Source: an uncultured Ruminococcus sp. (GTDB taxonomy: Bacteria; Bacillota; Clostridia; Oscillospirales; Acutalibacteraceae). Taken from it: 64,000 nt of DNA. Both the position numbers and the translations under genes were made by a program. The stretch covers positions 62,001 to 126,000 of the forward strand of contig CAKSNZ010000001.1 of assembly GCA_934476515.1 (NCBI GenBank), read 5' to 3'. Below the pieces are notes generated by a model. The model ran no database searches. It had not been told where the DNA came from and saw only the letters and a program-made list of their open reading frames with translations. Positions 26,354-35,492 of the stretch are shown piece by piece (position 1 is the first letter of the stretch; each line of letters begins with the position of its first letter).

Positions 26354-26518
26354 ATGAATGAAACAGATGCTTGGAATTACTTTTTACAAAGTGGTGCAGT
26401 AAACGATTACCTAACCTACCTATCTATACAACAAGCTAAAAATGCAGGTAAGGAGCTAGAAAACAACAATGAAAACTCTGACAGAAGGGCTAATACTGAG
26501 AGAACAGAATATCGGTGA
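26354..26518 (+). CDS. yqzL: YqzL-family small protein
   Basis: 54 codons between era and recO. The N-terminus MNETDAWNYFLQSGAVNDYL has the W-x(2)-F and G-x-V/I-x-x-YL spacing of YqzL, a 45-50 residue protein encoded at the same place in Bacillus. The ribosome site GGGGTGAT is well placed. Its last 50 bases overlap the start of recO in another frame. Function unknown; conservation of position supports a real gene. Confidence 0.75.
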   Translation: MNETDAWNYFLQSGAVNDYLTYLSIQQAKNAGKELENNNENSDRRANTERTEYR

Positions 26519-27221
26519 AAGAGATAAGCTAGTAACTGCCCTTACTGTAGATAAAGGCATAATCAAAGGCTTTGCTAAAGGTGCAAAAAATATAAAAAGT
26601 CAAAATTGTGCCGGTACTCAGCTATTTACCTATTCTCGACTTTGCTTAATAGAAAGCAAAGGTCGAGATACATATGTTATTAGTGAAGCAAAGTCAAAGG
26701 AACAATTCTTTGGACTTAGGAAAGATATAGCAAATATGTGCTTAGCACAATACTTTTCTGAGTTACTGACGAATATACTTGTTGATGGTGAGAAAAACAA
26801 GGAGGTTCTATCCTTAACACTTAATTCCCTATATTTATTGTCAGAAAACAAAAAGCCCCCTACCCTAATCAAAAGTTGTTTTGAAATGAGGTTACTTTCT
26901 ATTTGTGGATATATGCCTGACCTTACTATGTGCAGTATTTGTGGTGAATATGACAGAGAAACTTTTTTCTTTTTACCTCAAACAGGTTCACTGATTTGTT
27001 CCCACTGTGCAAGTAGCGACAGTTTACCTTTTTCCATTACAATGGACAGAGGTATTACTAAGGCACTTAGACACACTATTTATGCTGATGATAAAAAGCT
27101 ATTTTCCTTTTCACTTAACGAAAACGGACTTGACACCTTAAACAGAGCAACAGAAGAATATGTAATCCGTCAAACGGAACGACATTACAAAACACTAGAT
27201 TTTTATAAGGCAATGAGATAA
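26469..27221 (+). CDS. recO: DNA repair protein RecO
   Basis: Recombination mediator that loads RecA on SSB-coated DNA with RecR. 250 residues: N-terminal OB fold (LILREQNIGERDKLVTALT), helical domain, and a zinc site of two CxxC pairs (CSIC near 155 and CSHC near 177). The ATG at 26469 lies inside yqzL; AAGGAG is 13 bases upstream, a somewhat long spacing. mutS2 starts 1 base after the stop. Confidence 0.95.
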   Translation: MKTLTEGLILREQNIGERDKLVTALTVDKGIIKGFAKGAKNIKSQNCAGTQLFTYSRLCLIESKGRDTYVISEAKSKEQFFGLRKDIANMCLAQYFSELLTNILVDGEKNKEVLSLTLNSLYLLSENKKPPTLIKSCFEMRLLSICGYMPDLTMCSICGEYDRETFFFLPQTGSLICSHCASSDSLPFSITMDRGITKALRHTIYADDKKLFSFSLNENGLDTLNRATEEYVIRQTERHYKTLDFYKAMR

Positions 27222-27222
27222 T

Positions 27223-29577
27223 ATGAATAAACATTTTAAAGCACTTGAATTTGATAAAATATTAGAAATGCTTGGCAAAGAATGTTCATTTGCCGATGCA
27301 AGAGAACAGGCACTTACACTAAAGCCTGTTTTTACAAAAGAAGAAACAGAAAAATTACTAAAAGAAACTGATGATGCCTATGTGCTTATCGGTAAATTTG
27401 GTACACCTAGCTTTGGTTCACCTACTAACTGTGCAAATCAGTTAAGAAGAGCACAAGCCGGTTCAGGACTAACTACCCTTGAGTTACTTCGTATTGGGGA
27501 AAATTTACGAGTAATTCGTTCACTAAGGCAATGGCGTAACGCAAGTGATGACAGAGCAAGTTCACTTGATAAATACTTTAACAACCTAATGCCAAACAAG
27601 TTTCTTGAAGAAAAAATCAATGATGCAATTATTGCAGAGGATGAAATTTCTGACAAGGCATCCCCTACTCTATCTGATATTCGTAGGAAAATCCGTACTG
27701 CATCATCAAAGGCAAGAGAAGTTCTTGACAAAATAGTTAGAAGTTCCAACTACTCAAAGTTCCTACAGGACAAGGTTATTACTCAGCGTGACGGTAGATT
27801 TGTTGTACCTGTAAGAGCAGAATGTAGAGGTAGTATTCCCGGACTTGTACATGATACATCAGGCAGTGGTCAGACAGTATTTATTGAACCTATGGGTGTT
27901 GTTCAGGCTAACAACGATATTCGTATGTTACGAAACAAAGAAAAAGAAGAAATTGACAGAATTCTCCTTGAACTTTCATCAATGGCAGGTAACTGTGCAG
28001 ACAGTATTATTGGTAGTTATCAAAACCTAATTGACCTAAATGTTATCTTTGCAAAAGGTAACTTAGCTTACACTATGAAAGCAGTTACCCCTATTGTAAA
28101 TGACAAGGGTTACATAAACCTAAAGAAAGCTAGACACCCACTAATCGACAAAGAAAAGGTTGTACCGGTTGATATTACTTTAGGCAAAGACTACACACTA
28201 TTAGTTATTACAGGTCCTAATACAGGTGGTAAAACTGTATCACTAAAGACTACCGGACTACTAACCCTAATGGCAATGTCGGGTCTTATGATTCCTTGTG
28301 GTGATGAAAGTGAAATCTCTGTATTCAAAAAAATTCTTGTCGATATTGGTGATGAACAAAGCATTGAACAGAACCTTTCAACTTTTTCTGCTCATATGAC
28401 AAACACCATTGATATTCTAAAACAAGCATCAAGATTTTCACTTGTACTGATTGACGAACTTGGTGCAGGTACTGACCCGGTTGAAGGTGCAGCACTTGCA
28501 GTTGCAATTTTACAGAAATTAAAAGAAAAAGGTGCAAAAATTCAATGCACAACTCACTATGCAGAGTTAAAGGAATTTGCTATTACTACCGAAGGTGTAG
28601 AAAACGGTTGTTGTGAGTTTGATGTACAAACATTAAGACCTACATACAAACTTTTAATCGGTATTCCCGGTAAAAGTAATGCCTTTGCAATCAGCAAAAG
28701 GCTAGGTCTTTCCGATGATATTATTGAAAATGCACAACACCTTGTAAGTAGCGAAAGCAGAAGATTTGAAGATACTATTGAACAGCTTGAAAAACGCAGA
28801 CAAACACTTGAAAAGCGACTAAAAGAAGCTAACGACACAAAGGCACTTGCAGGTCGTCAAAGAGAAAAAGCAAACAGTATTATTGAAAAAGCTAAACGAG
28901 AAGCCGAAAGAGAAATTGAAAAGGCTCATCAAGAGGCTGAAAGAATCAGCAGTCGTACAAAGGCACAAGCACAAAGTATTCTTGACAGACTGGAAAACCT
29001 TGAGAAAAAGCAAAAAATGTCTGCTGAAGAAAAAGCAAAACTTCGTAAAAGCATTGACAAAATGGAGAATACTGCTGACCCAATCAAGGAAAAGAAAAAT
29101 GAAAAATACACACCACCAAGACCATTTAAGGTTGGTGACTCTGTGCTTATCTTTGATATTGACAAAGATGCAGAAATTCTAAGTATTAATGAAAAAGACG
29201 GTACTGCTTATGTTCAGGCCGGTATTATCAAAACCAAGGTTAAATTATCTAACCTACGACTAAACAAAGAAAAGCCAAAGGTAACTGTACAGACTTCCAG
29301 AAAGAGAAATATGCCTAGCAAAATGGATATGAACCCAACAACAGAGGTTGATGTTCGTGGTGAAACTGCTATGGAGGCAATTATGGATGTTGATGCTGCT
29401 ATTGATAATGCAGTGCTAATGAACATTAATCAACTGACAATTATCCATGGCAAAGGCACAGGTGTACTTCGTGCAGAAATACAGAAATACTTGCGTACCC
29501 ATAAAAATATCAAGTCCTTTAGACTTGGTAACTTTGGTGAGGGTGATGCCGGTGTTACAATCTGTGAAATTAAGTAA
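27223..29577 (+). CDS. mutS2: Endonuclease MutS2 (RqcU) with Smr domain
   Basis: 784 residues. MutS core with Walker A GPNTGGKT (about 334-341) and LIDELGAGTDPVEGA, a clamp-like coiled coil (about 515-620), a basic linker, and a C-terminal Smr nuclease domain with DVRGETAMEA and the IHGKGTGVLR loop (about 743-752). It lacks the mismatch-recognition domain of MutS. MutS2 is linked to suppression of homologous recombination and, in Bacillus, to rescue of collided ribosomes. Weak ribosome site; probably coupled to recO. Confidence 0.96.
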   Translation: MNKHFKALEFDKILEMLGKECSFADAREQALTLKPVFTKEETEKLLKETDDAYVLIGKFGTPSFGSPTNCANQLRRAQAGSGLTTLELLRIGENLRVIRSLRQWRNASDDRASSLDKYFNNLMPNKFLEEKINDAIIAEDEISDKASPTLSDIRRKIRTASSKAREVLDKIVRSSNYSKFLQDKVITQRDGRFVVPVRAECRGSIPGLVHDTSGSGQTVFIEPMGVVQANNDIRMLRNKEKEEIDRILLELSSMAGNCADSIIGSYQNLIDLNVIFAKGNLAYTMKAVTPIVNDKGYINLKKARHPLIDKEKVVPVDITLGKDYTLLVITGPNTGGKTVSLKTTGLLTLMAMSGLMIPCGDESEISVFKKILVDIGDEQSIEQNLSTFSAHMTNTIDILKQASRFSLVLIDELGAGTDPVEGAALAVAILQKLKEKGAKIQCTTHYAELKEFAITTEGVENGCCEFDVQTLRPTYKLLIGIPGKSNAFAISKRLGLSDDIIENAQHLVSSESRRFEDTIEQLEKRRQTLEKRLKEANDTKALAGRQREKANSIIEKAKREAEREIEKAHQEAERISSRTKAQAQSILDRLENLEKKQKMSAEEKAKLRKSIDKMENTADPIKEKKNEKYTPPRPFKVGDSVLIFDIDKDAEILSINEKDGTAYVQAGIIKTKVKLSNLRLNKEKPKVTVQTSRKRNMPSKMDMNPTTEVDVRGETAMEAIMDVDAAIDNAVLMNINQLTIIHGKGTGVLRAEIQKYLRTHKNIKSFRLGNFGEGDAGVTICEIK

Positions 29578-29606
29578 TCCATAAATTTAATACTACAAAA
29601 GCTAAT

Positions 29607-29643
29607 AGGCAGTTAGTTCAAAACTAACTGCCTAAATTTTTTG
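29607..29643 (+). terminator. Terminator after mutS2
   Basis: 12-bp stem AGGCAGTTAGTT/AACTAACTGCCT with a 3-base loop, then AAATTTTTTG. Its stem may also stop the convergent gene ending at 29646. Confidence 0.85.
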
Positions 29644-29645
29644 TC

Positions 29646-30431
29646 TTATTTTTTTAGTAGTATATCTAAGTCATGTTTATCTTGTTCATAATAATCAAAA
29701 TCATCTTTTGTACAATCAACAACCTTGCGAATATTATAGCTTTGTAACACTTCATCTAGCTTTACCAGTTCACCATAGCTATCGTTATCATACTTTTCAT
29801 TAGCCGTAGTTTGGGTGTTACCACCTATCTTATATTCTTCACCGTTTTTTATTTCAATAGTAATCATAGCATTTCCATGGTCATCATCACTAACATAATA
29901 CTTCTCAGCATCACTATAATTTACAGTATTACCTTTCCAATCAGTTATGCCATATTCAATGATTTTGTCATTTCTATAAACCACTTCACCTCTAAACATA
30001 AAAAGACTCAAAGCACAGTTTGCAACTAGGAATATAGCTATTGCAACAATAACAAAAGCAATAGCTTGTTTATCTGTCCAACCTGACTCATCATCATCTA
30101 ATTCTTTAAGAATTTTTTCTGTTTCTAACTGTTCTTGTGCAGTATTAATATCCTTTTTCTCTGTATATGCCTCTATAACCCACTTAATTAAATATAGCAA
30201 CACAAAAATAATCAGTGCTATCTCAACAAAAAATATAACAAAACCTATATCCAATATTTTGCCTAAAGTAACACATATTACACCATTTTCATCACTATCA
30301 ACCGGCATTATATTTTCCAGTAATTTAATAATCCTACTTGCCAAAAAAAATCCACCTACTGCTGATATTGTGGCAAAAATAATTTTTATAGGGCTTGAAT
30401 TTTTGATAGCTCTTATCTGTCTAAATAACAT
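29646..30431 (-). CDS. Membrane protein of unknown function
   Basis: 261 residues; I do not recognise the family. Hydrophobic segments near residues 18-40, 60-85 and 122-147 suggest three membrane helices, with a charged E/K/D loop between the second and third and a hydrophilic acidic C-terminal part (about 150-261) rich in D, E and Y. No catalytic motif seen. It stands alone between mutS2 (convergent) and the polysaccharide operon; a GGTGAG ribosome site precedes the ATG. Confidence 0.6.
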   Translation of the reverse strand: MLFRQIRAIKNSSPIKIIFATISAVGGFFLASRIIKLLENIMPVDSDENGVICVTLGKILDIGFVIFFVEIALIIFVLLYLIKWVIEAYTEKKDINTAQEQLETEKILKELDDDESGWTDKQAIAFVIVAIAIFLVANCALSLFMFRGEVVYRNDKIIEYGITDWKGNTVNYSDAEKYYVSDDDHGNAMITIEIKNGEEYKIGGNTQTTANEKYDNDSYGELVKLDEVLQSYNIRKVVDCTKDDFDYYEQDKHDLDILLKK

Positions 30432-30448
30432 AACTCACCTTTACTAAA

Positions 30449-30472
30449 ATGCACCCTAAAAATAGGGTGCAT
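30449..30472 (-). terminator. Terminator of the polysaccharide operon
   Basis: Perfect 10-bp stem ATGCACCCTA/TAGGGTGCAT with a 4-base loop, just past the last small gene. On the minus strand only TTTT follows, so efficiency may be moderate. Confidence 0.6.
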
Positions 30473-30480
30473 TGATTAAA

Positions 30481-30660
30481 TTAATTCTGTTTTCTAACAA
30501 TTTTGTATTCATCATATGGGTCATAGAATGAGCAATCGTCAAAGCTACCTTGCATAAACTTAACTGCTTCATCCTCATCTAAGTTTACATCACAAGTGTA
30601 GTAGTCAAACTCATCATCATACACATAATGACTACAGTAATCACAATTTGAACTTGCCAT
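30481..30660 (-). CDS. DUF6472-like small cysteine-containing protein
   Basis: 59 residues from the ATG at 30660, preceded by AAAGGTCG. Four cysteines: CDYC near the N-terminus, one at 23 and one at 43 (FDDCSFY). Very acidic with many Y/D. I associate this pattern (MASSNCDYC...EYKIVRKQ) with DUF6472, a short Clostridia family of unknown function, possibly metal-binding. Last gene before the terminator; overlap with the ferredoxin reading frame is avoided by this start. Confidence 0.65.
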   Translation of the reverse strand: MASSNCDYCSHYVYDDEFDYYTCDVNLDEDEAVKFMQGSFDDCSFYDPYDEYKIVRKQN

Positions 30661-30682
30661 AATAACACGACCTTTTTTAATA

Positions 30683-30877
30683 TTACTTTTCCTTAAAAGC
30701 ACAAACCTTTAGACACATATAACATCTCACACATTTATCATCATCAATTGTAGGATACAAAAAACCTTCCTTATCTTCTACCATTGAAATTGCTTGCTTA
30801 GGACAAATAGCATAACAAGCTGTACAACCACAACATTCATCTTTTTTTTTATATAAAATTGGCACTTTCTTTTCCAT
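30683..30877 (-). CDS. Two-cluster 4Fe-4S ferredoxin-like protein
   Basis: 64 residues with two CxxCxxCxxxC-type motifs: CCGCTACYAICP near residues 15-26 and CVRCYMCLKVCA near 49-60, so it should bind two [4Fe-4S] clusters. In most FrhB-like polysaccharide proteins such a domain is the N-terminus of the same polypeptide; here it is a separate gene placed after the FrhB domain. Its ATG overlaps the stop of that gene (TAATG), so the two are translationally coupled and probably form one complex. Confidence 0.85.
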   Translation of the reverse strand: MEKKVPILYKKKDECCGCTACYAICPKQAISMVEDKEGFLYPTIDDDKCVRCYMCLKVCAFKEK

Positions 30878-31836
30878 TATTTTTCCACCAACTTTCGTTT
30901 AACATTTTTTAAAAACAATTTTAAATCCTTAATTTTACTTTCCCCACCATATTTTTTTGCTATGAAACCAAAATCTTTATTTTCAAAGTCATTCCAAAAA
31001 ATACTTCTCTCTGGTGGTTCTGGAAAAGGCTTTTGTAAAGGTGGCTGCATACTATCTTCTAATTTTGTCTTTTTATATTTTATAGTATTACTTATAGAAT
31101 CAAACATTTTTTGACCATTATCGTTATTAACCAACACAAGTGATACACCCTTATTATCGTCAAATTCCGGTGCTGCTTTTTCAACTCCCCAATAATCGGC
31201 AATTGTAATATCTCCGGGATGCATTATAGATTTGTAGGGACATCTAAAACAACATGGTCTTAAAATATTATGTTGATAAAATAAATTTGTAAATACTCGG
31301 CTGTCAATTTTCTTCCCATTAATAAACTCTAAAGTTTCAGTATGAGCTCTCCATCCATATTTCTTTTTGTTACGAAAATCTACTTTTTTAACTTTGGATT
31401 TTTTCTTTTTCTCTTGCCATTCAATATATTCATCCCATACTTTAGGACTTGGAACTCCGTGACATACAATATCAACACAAAATAGGTTTTCGTATTCCTT
31501 AGAAAGGTATTTTCTTAAACCTGCAACTTGACAAGATGTACCTGAAAAAAGAACTTTCTTTTCTTCAACTAAATCCTTTTTTACATTTTTGAAAGTATTG
31601 CCCAGATCACTTTGTATGTATTTTGACCCTCTCATTGCATCTCTTTCTTTTGCAGTTGTTGCCCTGGTATGAATTGCATCAAAATTCTCATTTAGAACAC
31701 ATCCGTATATTACACCGTTTTCATTTAAGACATAATCGGATATAGCAGTAAATATCCCACCGGATCTTGATTCCTGTCTGACATTAATATTTTTATGATG
31801 TACGGCATAAACATTAGGTTTTTTAAAATATTCCAT
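30877..31836 (-). CDS. FrhB-like (coenzyme F420 hydrogenase/dehydrogenase beta subunit C-terminal domain) protein
   Basis: 319 residues. Starts NVYAVHHKN, then SRSGGIFTAI and LFSGTSCQVAGLR, characteristic of the FrhB family, and a later Cys segment PCCFRCPYK with GDITIADYWG. These proteins bind flavin and Fe-S clusters; copies in polysaccharide loci usually accompany pyruvyl transferase family genes, and their reaction is not established. F420 itself is unlikely to be made here. The usual N-terminal ferredoxin domain is missing and encoded by the next gene. Confidence 0.85.
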   Translation of the reverse strand: MEYFKKPNVYAVHHKNINVRQESRSGGIFTAISDYVLNENGVIYGCVLNENFDAIHTRATTAKERDAMRGSKYIQSDLGNTFKNVKKDLVEEKKVLFSGTSCQVAGLRKYLSKEYENLFCVDIVCHGVPSPKVWDEYIEWQEKKKKSKVKKVDFRNKKKYGWRAHTETLEFINGKKIDSRVFTNLFYQHNILRPCCFRCPYKSIMHPGDITIADYWGVEKAAPEFDDNKGVSLVLVNNDNGQKMFDSISNTIKYKKTKLEDSMQPPLQKPFPEPPERSIFWNDFENKDFGFIAKKYGGESKIKDLKLFLKNVKRKLVEK

Positions 31837-31937
31837 ATTTACCTCACTTATATTTTAACATTATATCCTACAACAATTACTCAATTATGACAAAAATATT
31901 TATCTAAAATTATTAATTTTTCATAATAAAAGCTATT

Positions 31938-33386
31938 TTACTTTTTATGAAATCTGAATTTTATGTGTTGGATTATATTTTTTATGTCCTTATCTTTTGT
32001 AGCAATCAGAATAATTAGTGTAATCACAACATATATAAATGCACCACCACAAACCTGAACTACAAGTGTCACTATACTTTCACCCATACATCTGCCAATG
32101 AAAATGGCACTTGCTGCCATAATAATACCGGCTATGCAAAAACCAATACTTGGTTTCAAATACTTTACAACATTAAATTCTTTTCTTACTAAAAAAGCTT
32201 GAATAAAGAATACAAAGAATTCTGCCAATAATGTGCCTATCAATGCACCCTTTGCTCCTATTGCAGGTATTAAGGCTAAATTAAAACATAGGTTTATAAC
32301 TGCACCGGCTATTGTAGAAATCACATATGGTTTGTCCTTTTTGTTTGGAATTAGGTATTGAGTTCTTATAATATTAGCCCATGTCATAAAAATTAAAGTT
32401 ACACTAAGTCCGGCAATAAGTGGTGCTGAATCTGTAAACTCCTCACCAAAATATACAGGTGCTAAAATGCTACTTACACCTATAAGGCCAAATGTCATGC
32501 CCATAGCAATAAGAGAAAAATATTTAAAAGACTGTTTCATATAGTTTGAAATTTTTCCATCTGCTTTATCAGCAACTAATGAAGAAATTCTTGGCATCAT
32601 AACTGTACCAAAAGCAGTAATAATACCTACCGGTATGTTAATAATTTTCTCTGCATTTTCATACAAACCAACTTGTGTGATTGATGATAATGAACCAAGC
32701 ATAATCTTGTCCATTACTTTATATATGCTATAAGCAATAACAGGAATAAACAAAATAAGCATAGGTTTAATATGCTTTTTCATTTTAGAAAATTGTGGTT
32801 TTACAAAATTTATAAATTTTCTGACATTTAGCCACAAATAAACCTGACTAAATACCATACCTAAGGACATAATAAGAACATATAGCCATAGGTCACTAGA
32901 TTTTTTAACAAATAAGAAAATACAAATAACAGTACAAAGTTTGATAATTGTATTTCTTGTTACTGTCATCTTGAATTTTTCTAATCCAAAAAATAGCCAA
33001 TTAATATCAAGTACATAAGATATAACAAATAAAATTGAAATAACCGCTATGGTTTTATCAAATGAACAGAAAAACACAATATAAACTATGAAGGCAACTA
33101 ATGCTATTAATGTTGTAGTAAATTGGATAGCATAGATATTCCAAAATGTACTGCTTAATCTGTCTTTATCCCCTTTTGCCAGAGCAACACTTCTATTACC
33201 ATGATTAGAAACACCAAGCATACCACATAGACCAAAGTAATATGCAATAGAATAAGCATAAGAATATGTACCTATTCCTTGAACACCTAACACTCTTGAA
33301 ATATAAGGTGCAGTAATCAAGGGAAGTATTATTAGTAAAACCTGATACAGCAAATTATATACTATATTTTTTTTTAAACTTGTCAT
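31938..33386 (-). CDS. wzx: Wzx-type polysaccharide flippase (MOP superfamily)
   Basis: 482 residues, about 12-14 hydrophobic helices. N-terminus NIVYNLLYQVLLIILPLITA with PYISRVLGVQGIGTYSYA is typical of Wzx/RfbX, which flips undecaprenyl-diphosphate repeat units across the membrane. I chose the ATG at 33386 (MTSLKKNIVYN); AAAGGAGA lies about 20 bases upstream, longer than ideal, so the ATG at 33434 remains possible. In the operon between the GT14-like gene and the FrhB-like gene. Confidence 0.88.
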   Translation of the reverse strand: MTSLKKNIVYNLLYQVLLIILPLITAPYISRVLGVQGIGTYSYAYSIAYYFGLCGMLGVSNHGNRSVALAKGDKDRLSSTFWNIYAIQFTTTLIALVAFIVYIVFFCSFDKTIAVISILFVISYVLDINWLFFGLEKFKMTVTRNTIIKLCTVICIFLFVKKSSDLWLYVLIMSLGMVFSQVYLWLNVRKFINFVKPQFSKMKKHIKPMLILFIPVIAYSIYKVMDKIMLGSLSSITQVGLYENAEKIINIPVGIITAFGTVMMPRISSLVADKADGKISNYMKQSFKYFSLIAMGMTFGLIGVSSILAPVYFGEEFTDSAPLIAGLSVTLIFMTWANIIRTQYLIPNKKDKPYVISTIAGAVINLCFNLALIPAIGAKGALIGTLLAEFFVFFIQAFLVRKEFNVVKYLKPSIGFCIAGIIMAASAIFIGRCMGESIVTLVVQVCGGAFIYVVITLIILIATKDKDIKNIIQHIKFRFHKK

Positions 33387-33420
33387 AATAAATTTACGGG
33401 AAACCCCGACTCTCCTTTCG

Positions 33421-34341
33421 TTAAATTGTGTCACATTCTGCTCTATTCATCTCTGTCACATAATCAAAAAGTCTATATACTATTTTTTCATCTTTTGACA
33501 TACTGAATTTTCTAGCAAATAAAAAGCCACAATTTATCAATTCATCAAAATCTTCTTCAATGAAAGTATATGGATTTCCCCTTTTCCAATCAATATAACG
33601 AGTACCCGTTAAACCATCAATTTCATATGTCTGTTCAAATCTATTATTTTTGAAATCCGAGTTATGTAATAATGTTTGAATAAATACTTCATCTGAACTT
33701 CTAGTGTTTTTAAAATATTCGCAAATCCACTTTTTCTTGCTAACAATGTATGATGCAAACTGATGAGTAATACTAAACCAAGTTGCGCCTTTCTGCAATT
33801 CATAGTTGCAACCCTTTAATCTATCAACTTTGAATAATAATTGAACTGCCTCAATCACCCTTTCAGCATATTCAAACATTAAATTTACACTACGATGTGA
33901 AGATAAACGCAAATACTTCTGTAATGGATGATATAACTTTATCCATGATTTATTCTGTTCTGGGAATTTTGGTCCCCAATATCTTACAAACTCCTTACCA
34001 TGCAATTTGTCAAAATAAGAATGTATTTTACCCTGACTACATAAAGGGAGGTCAGCACCAGAAATCAGATGATAATAATCATATTCATTATCAATTGCTT
34101 TTTCTAACAAGAACACTTCACACTGGGTTTGTGAAAAATGCCCCCAATATATTGGATATTCTTGATATAAATAAACCTTTGAATACTTTATATCATTTTT
34201 TAATTCCTCTAATTTTATTTCAGGACTTTTCTTATCAATATGAACATAAATATCATTATTTGGATAATCCAACATTTTTATTAACATTTTTAATTGTTCA
34301 TATTCCCCATAAGCCATGATTAAATACGCATGTTTAGACAA
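33421..34341 (-). CDS. GT14-like glycosyltransferase (core-2/I-branching enzyme family)
   Basis: 306 residues. N-terminus KHAYLIMAYGEYEQLKMLI, then NDIYVHIDKKS and the YYHLISGADLPL segment with GKEFVRYWG match the Branch (PF02485) family of beta-GlcNAc or xylosyl transferases, which are inverting enzymes found in capsule loci. The acceptor is unknown. The gap to the upstream pyruvyl transferase gene is 21 bases. Confidence 0.8.
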   Translation of the reverse strand: MSKHAYLIMAYGEYEQLKMLIKMLDYPNNDIYVHIDKKSPEIKLEELKNDIKYSKVYLYQEYPIYWGHFSQTQCEVFLLEKAIDNEYDYYHLISGADLPLCSQGKIHSYFDKLHGKEFVRYWGPKFPEQNKSWIKLYHPLQKYLRLSSHRSVNLMFEYAERVIEAVQLLFKVDRLKGCNYELQKGATWFSITHQFASYIVSKKKWICEYFKNTRSSDEVFIQTLLHNSDFKNNRFEQTYEIDGLTGTRYIDWKRGNPYTFIEEDFDELINCGFLFARKFSMSKDEKIVYRLFDYVTEMNRAECDTI

Positions 34342-34362
34342 CGATTACAACACCTTCATTTA

Positions 34363-35490
34363 TTATTCACTAAAAGCTTTCTTTATAAAATCTATTGAAT
34401 TTTTTTGCAAAGAAACTAGTTTTTCTTTTACTTTTGTATAATCAATTTTTTGATCTAAATCCAATCCAGAAGATATTTCATCAAGAGAAACCATTCTATC
34501 AGTTAGTCCTAACTGATTTAAAATTGAGGCAGCTCTATCATCTCCATTAGGATTAGTCAACTTACCAAGCATCCAAAACTTCTTTTCAAAAATTGTTGAA
34601 AATGCAACACCATGAAAAGAGCGCGTTAATACCATTGAGGCGTTATTCATTAAGTTAAGGAATGCTGCCGGTCCAAATTTTGGTGAAAGTTTTACACCAT
34701 AAGCAAAAACGCCCTTTAAAACCCATCTCTTTATATCCATTGTAATAACTGGCATTCCTAATTTTTTTGAAATACTCTTTACAATTTCATTTTGTTCCTT
34801 AGAATAATGAAACGCATAATAAAAAATATAATCACCATTAATAACTCTGTCTTTTAATTCATATTTCAACCATTCATCTTTGCTAAGTAAAAGTGTAGGA
34901 TCTAAAATCATTGGTACTTCTCTGTTTAGCATTTGTTCAAGCCATTTTTTACCATTTGCTTCTCTTATTGATATATATTTAATATCATTCATAAGGTCAA
35001 CATATTTTTCAGGGTCATCTGCAACATCAGCCAAATTAGCGCCACCAAGACTTGGTGCATATGCAATCTTTACACCTTCATGTGCAAAATTAAGAAAGTA
35101 AGCATCATCAGCATCCGGACATTTTACATTCCAAACTTGGTCACTACCACAAACAAAATAATCATATTTTCCGTTTAATTCTTCTAATTCACTATTTTGG
35201 TGATATTTCTCATTTGTTAAATTGAAATATTCTGTAAACTTCCTATAATCTTCTTTCTGTTTTTTCAGCTTACCATAAACCGGTGTAAACATAATATTTT
35301 TCACAATTTTCTTTATAGAAGTTGGTTTTTCGTAAATACTATATAACTCTTGTTGACCTTCATTAGAAAAATCAATTATTGATACTTCCGTGTTTGTATA
35401 TTCCTCTAACTTGTTTTGTAATGCTAAAGCTTGAAGCATCGAACCACAATTGTCTGAATTATGAAATGTAATGATTGCTGTTTTTTTCAT
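34363..35490 (-). CDS. Polysaccharide pyruvyl transferase family protein (copy 2)
   Basis: 375 residues, PF04230 pattern: N-terminal TFHNSDNCGSMLQALAL, the central DYFVCGSDQVWN, then PTLLLSKDEW and TRSFHGVAFS near residues 285-295. Characterised members add ketal pyruvate from PEP to sugars, giving negatively charged polymers; others in FrhB-containing loci have unknown chemistry. It is 2 bases from the paralogue upstream. Confidence 0.85.
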   Translation of the reverse strand: MKKTAIITFHNSDNCGSMLQALALQNKLEEYTNTEVSIIDFSNEGQQELYSIYEKPTSIKKIVKNIMFTPVYGKLKKQKEDYRKFTEYFNLTNEKYHQNSELEELNGKYDYFVCGSDQVWNVKCPDADDAYFLNFAHEGVKIAYAPSLGGANLADVADDPEKYVDLMNDIKYISIREANGKKWLEQMLNREVPMILDPTLLLSKDEWLKYELKDRVINGDYIFYYAFHYSKEQNEIVKSISKKLGMPVITMDIKRWVLKGVFAYGVKLSPKFGPAAFLNLMNNASMVLTRSFHGVAFSTIFEKKFWMLGKLTNPNGDDRAASILNQLGLTDRMVSLDEISSGLDLDQKIDYTKVKEKLVSLQKNSIDFIKKAFSE

Positions 35491-35492
35491 AA

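Noticed and set aside
31837..31937. Possible promoter before the FrhB-like gene (TATAAT-like element)
   Set aside because: The -35 position reads ATAATT at 17 bases; other candidates have spacing of 13 or 22. The 101-base gap is the largest in the operon, but no convincing promoter or terminator is visible.
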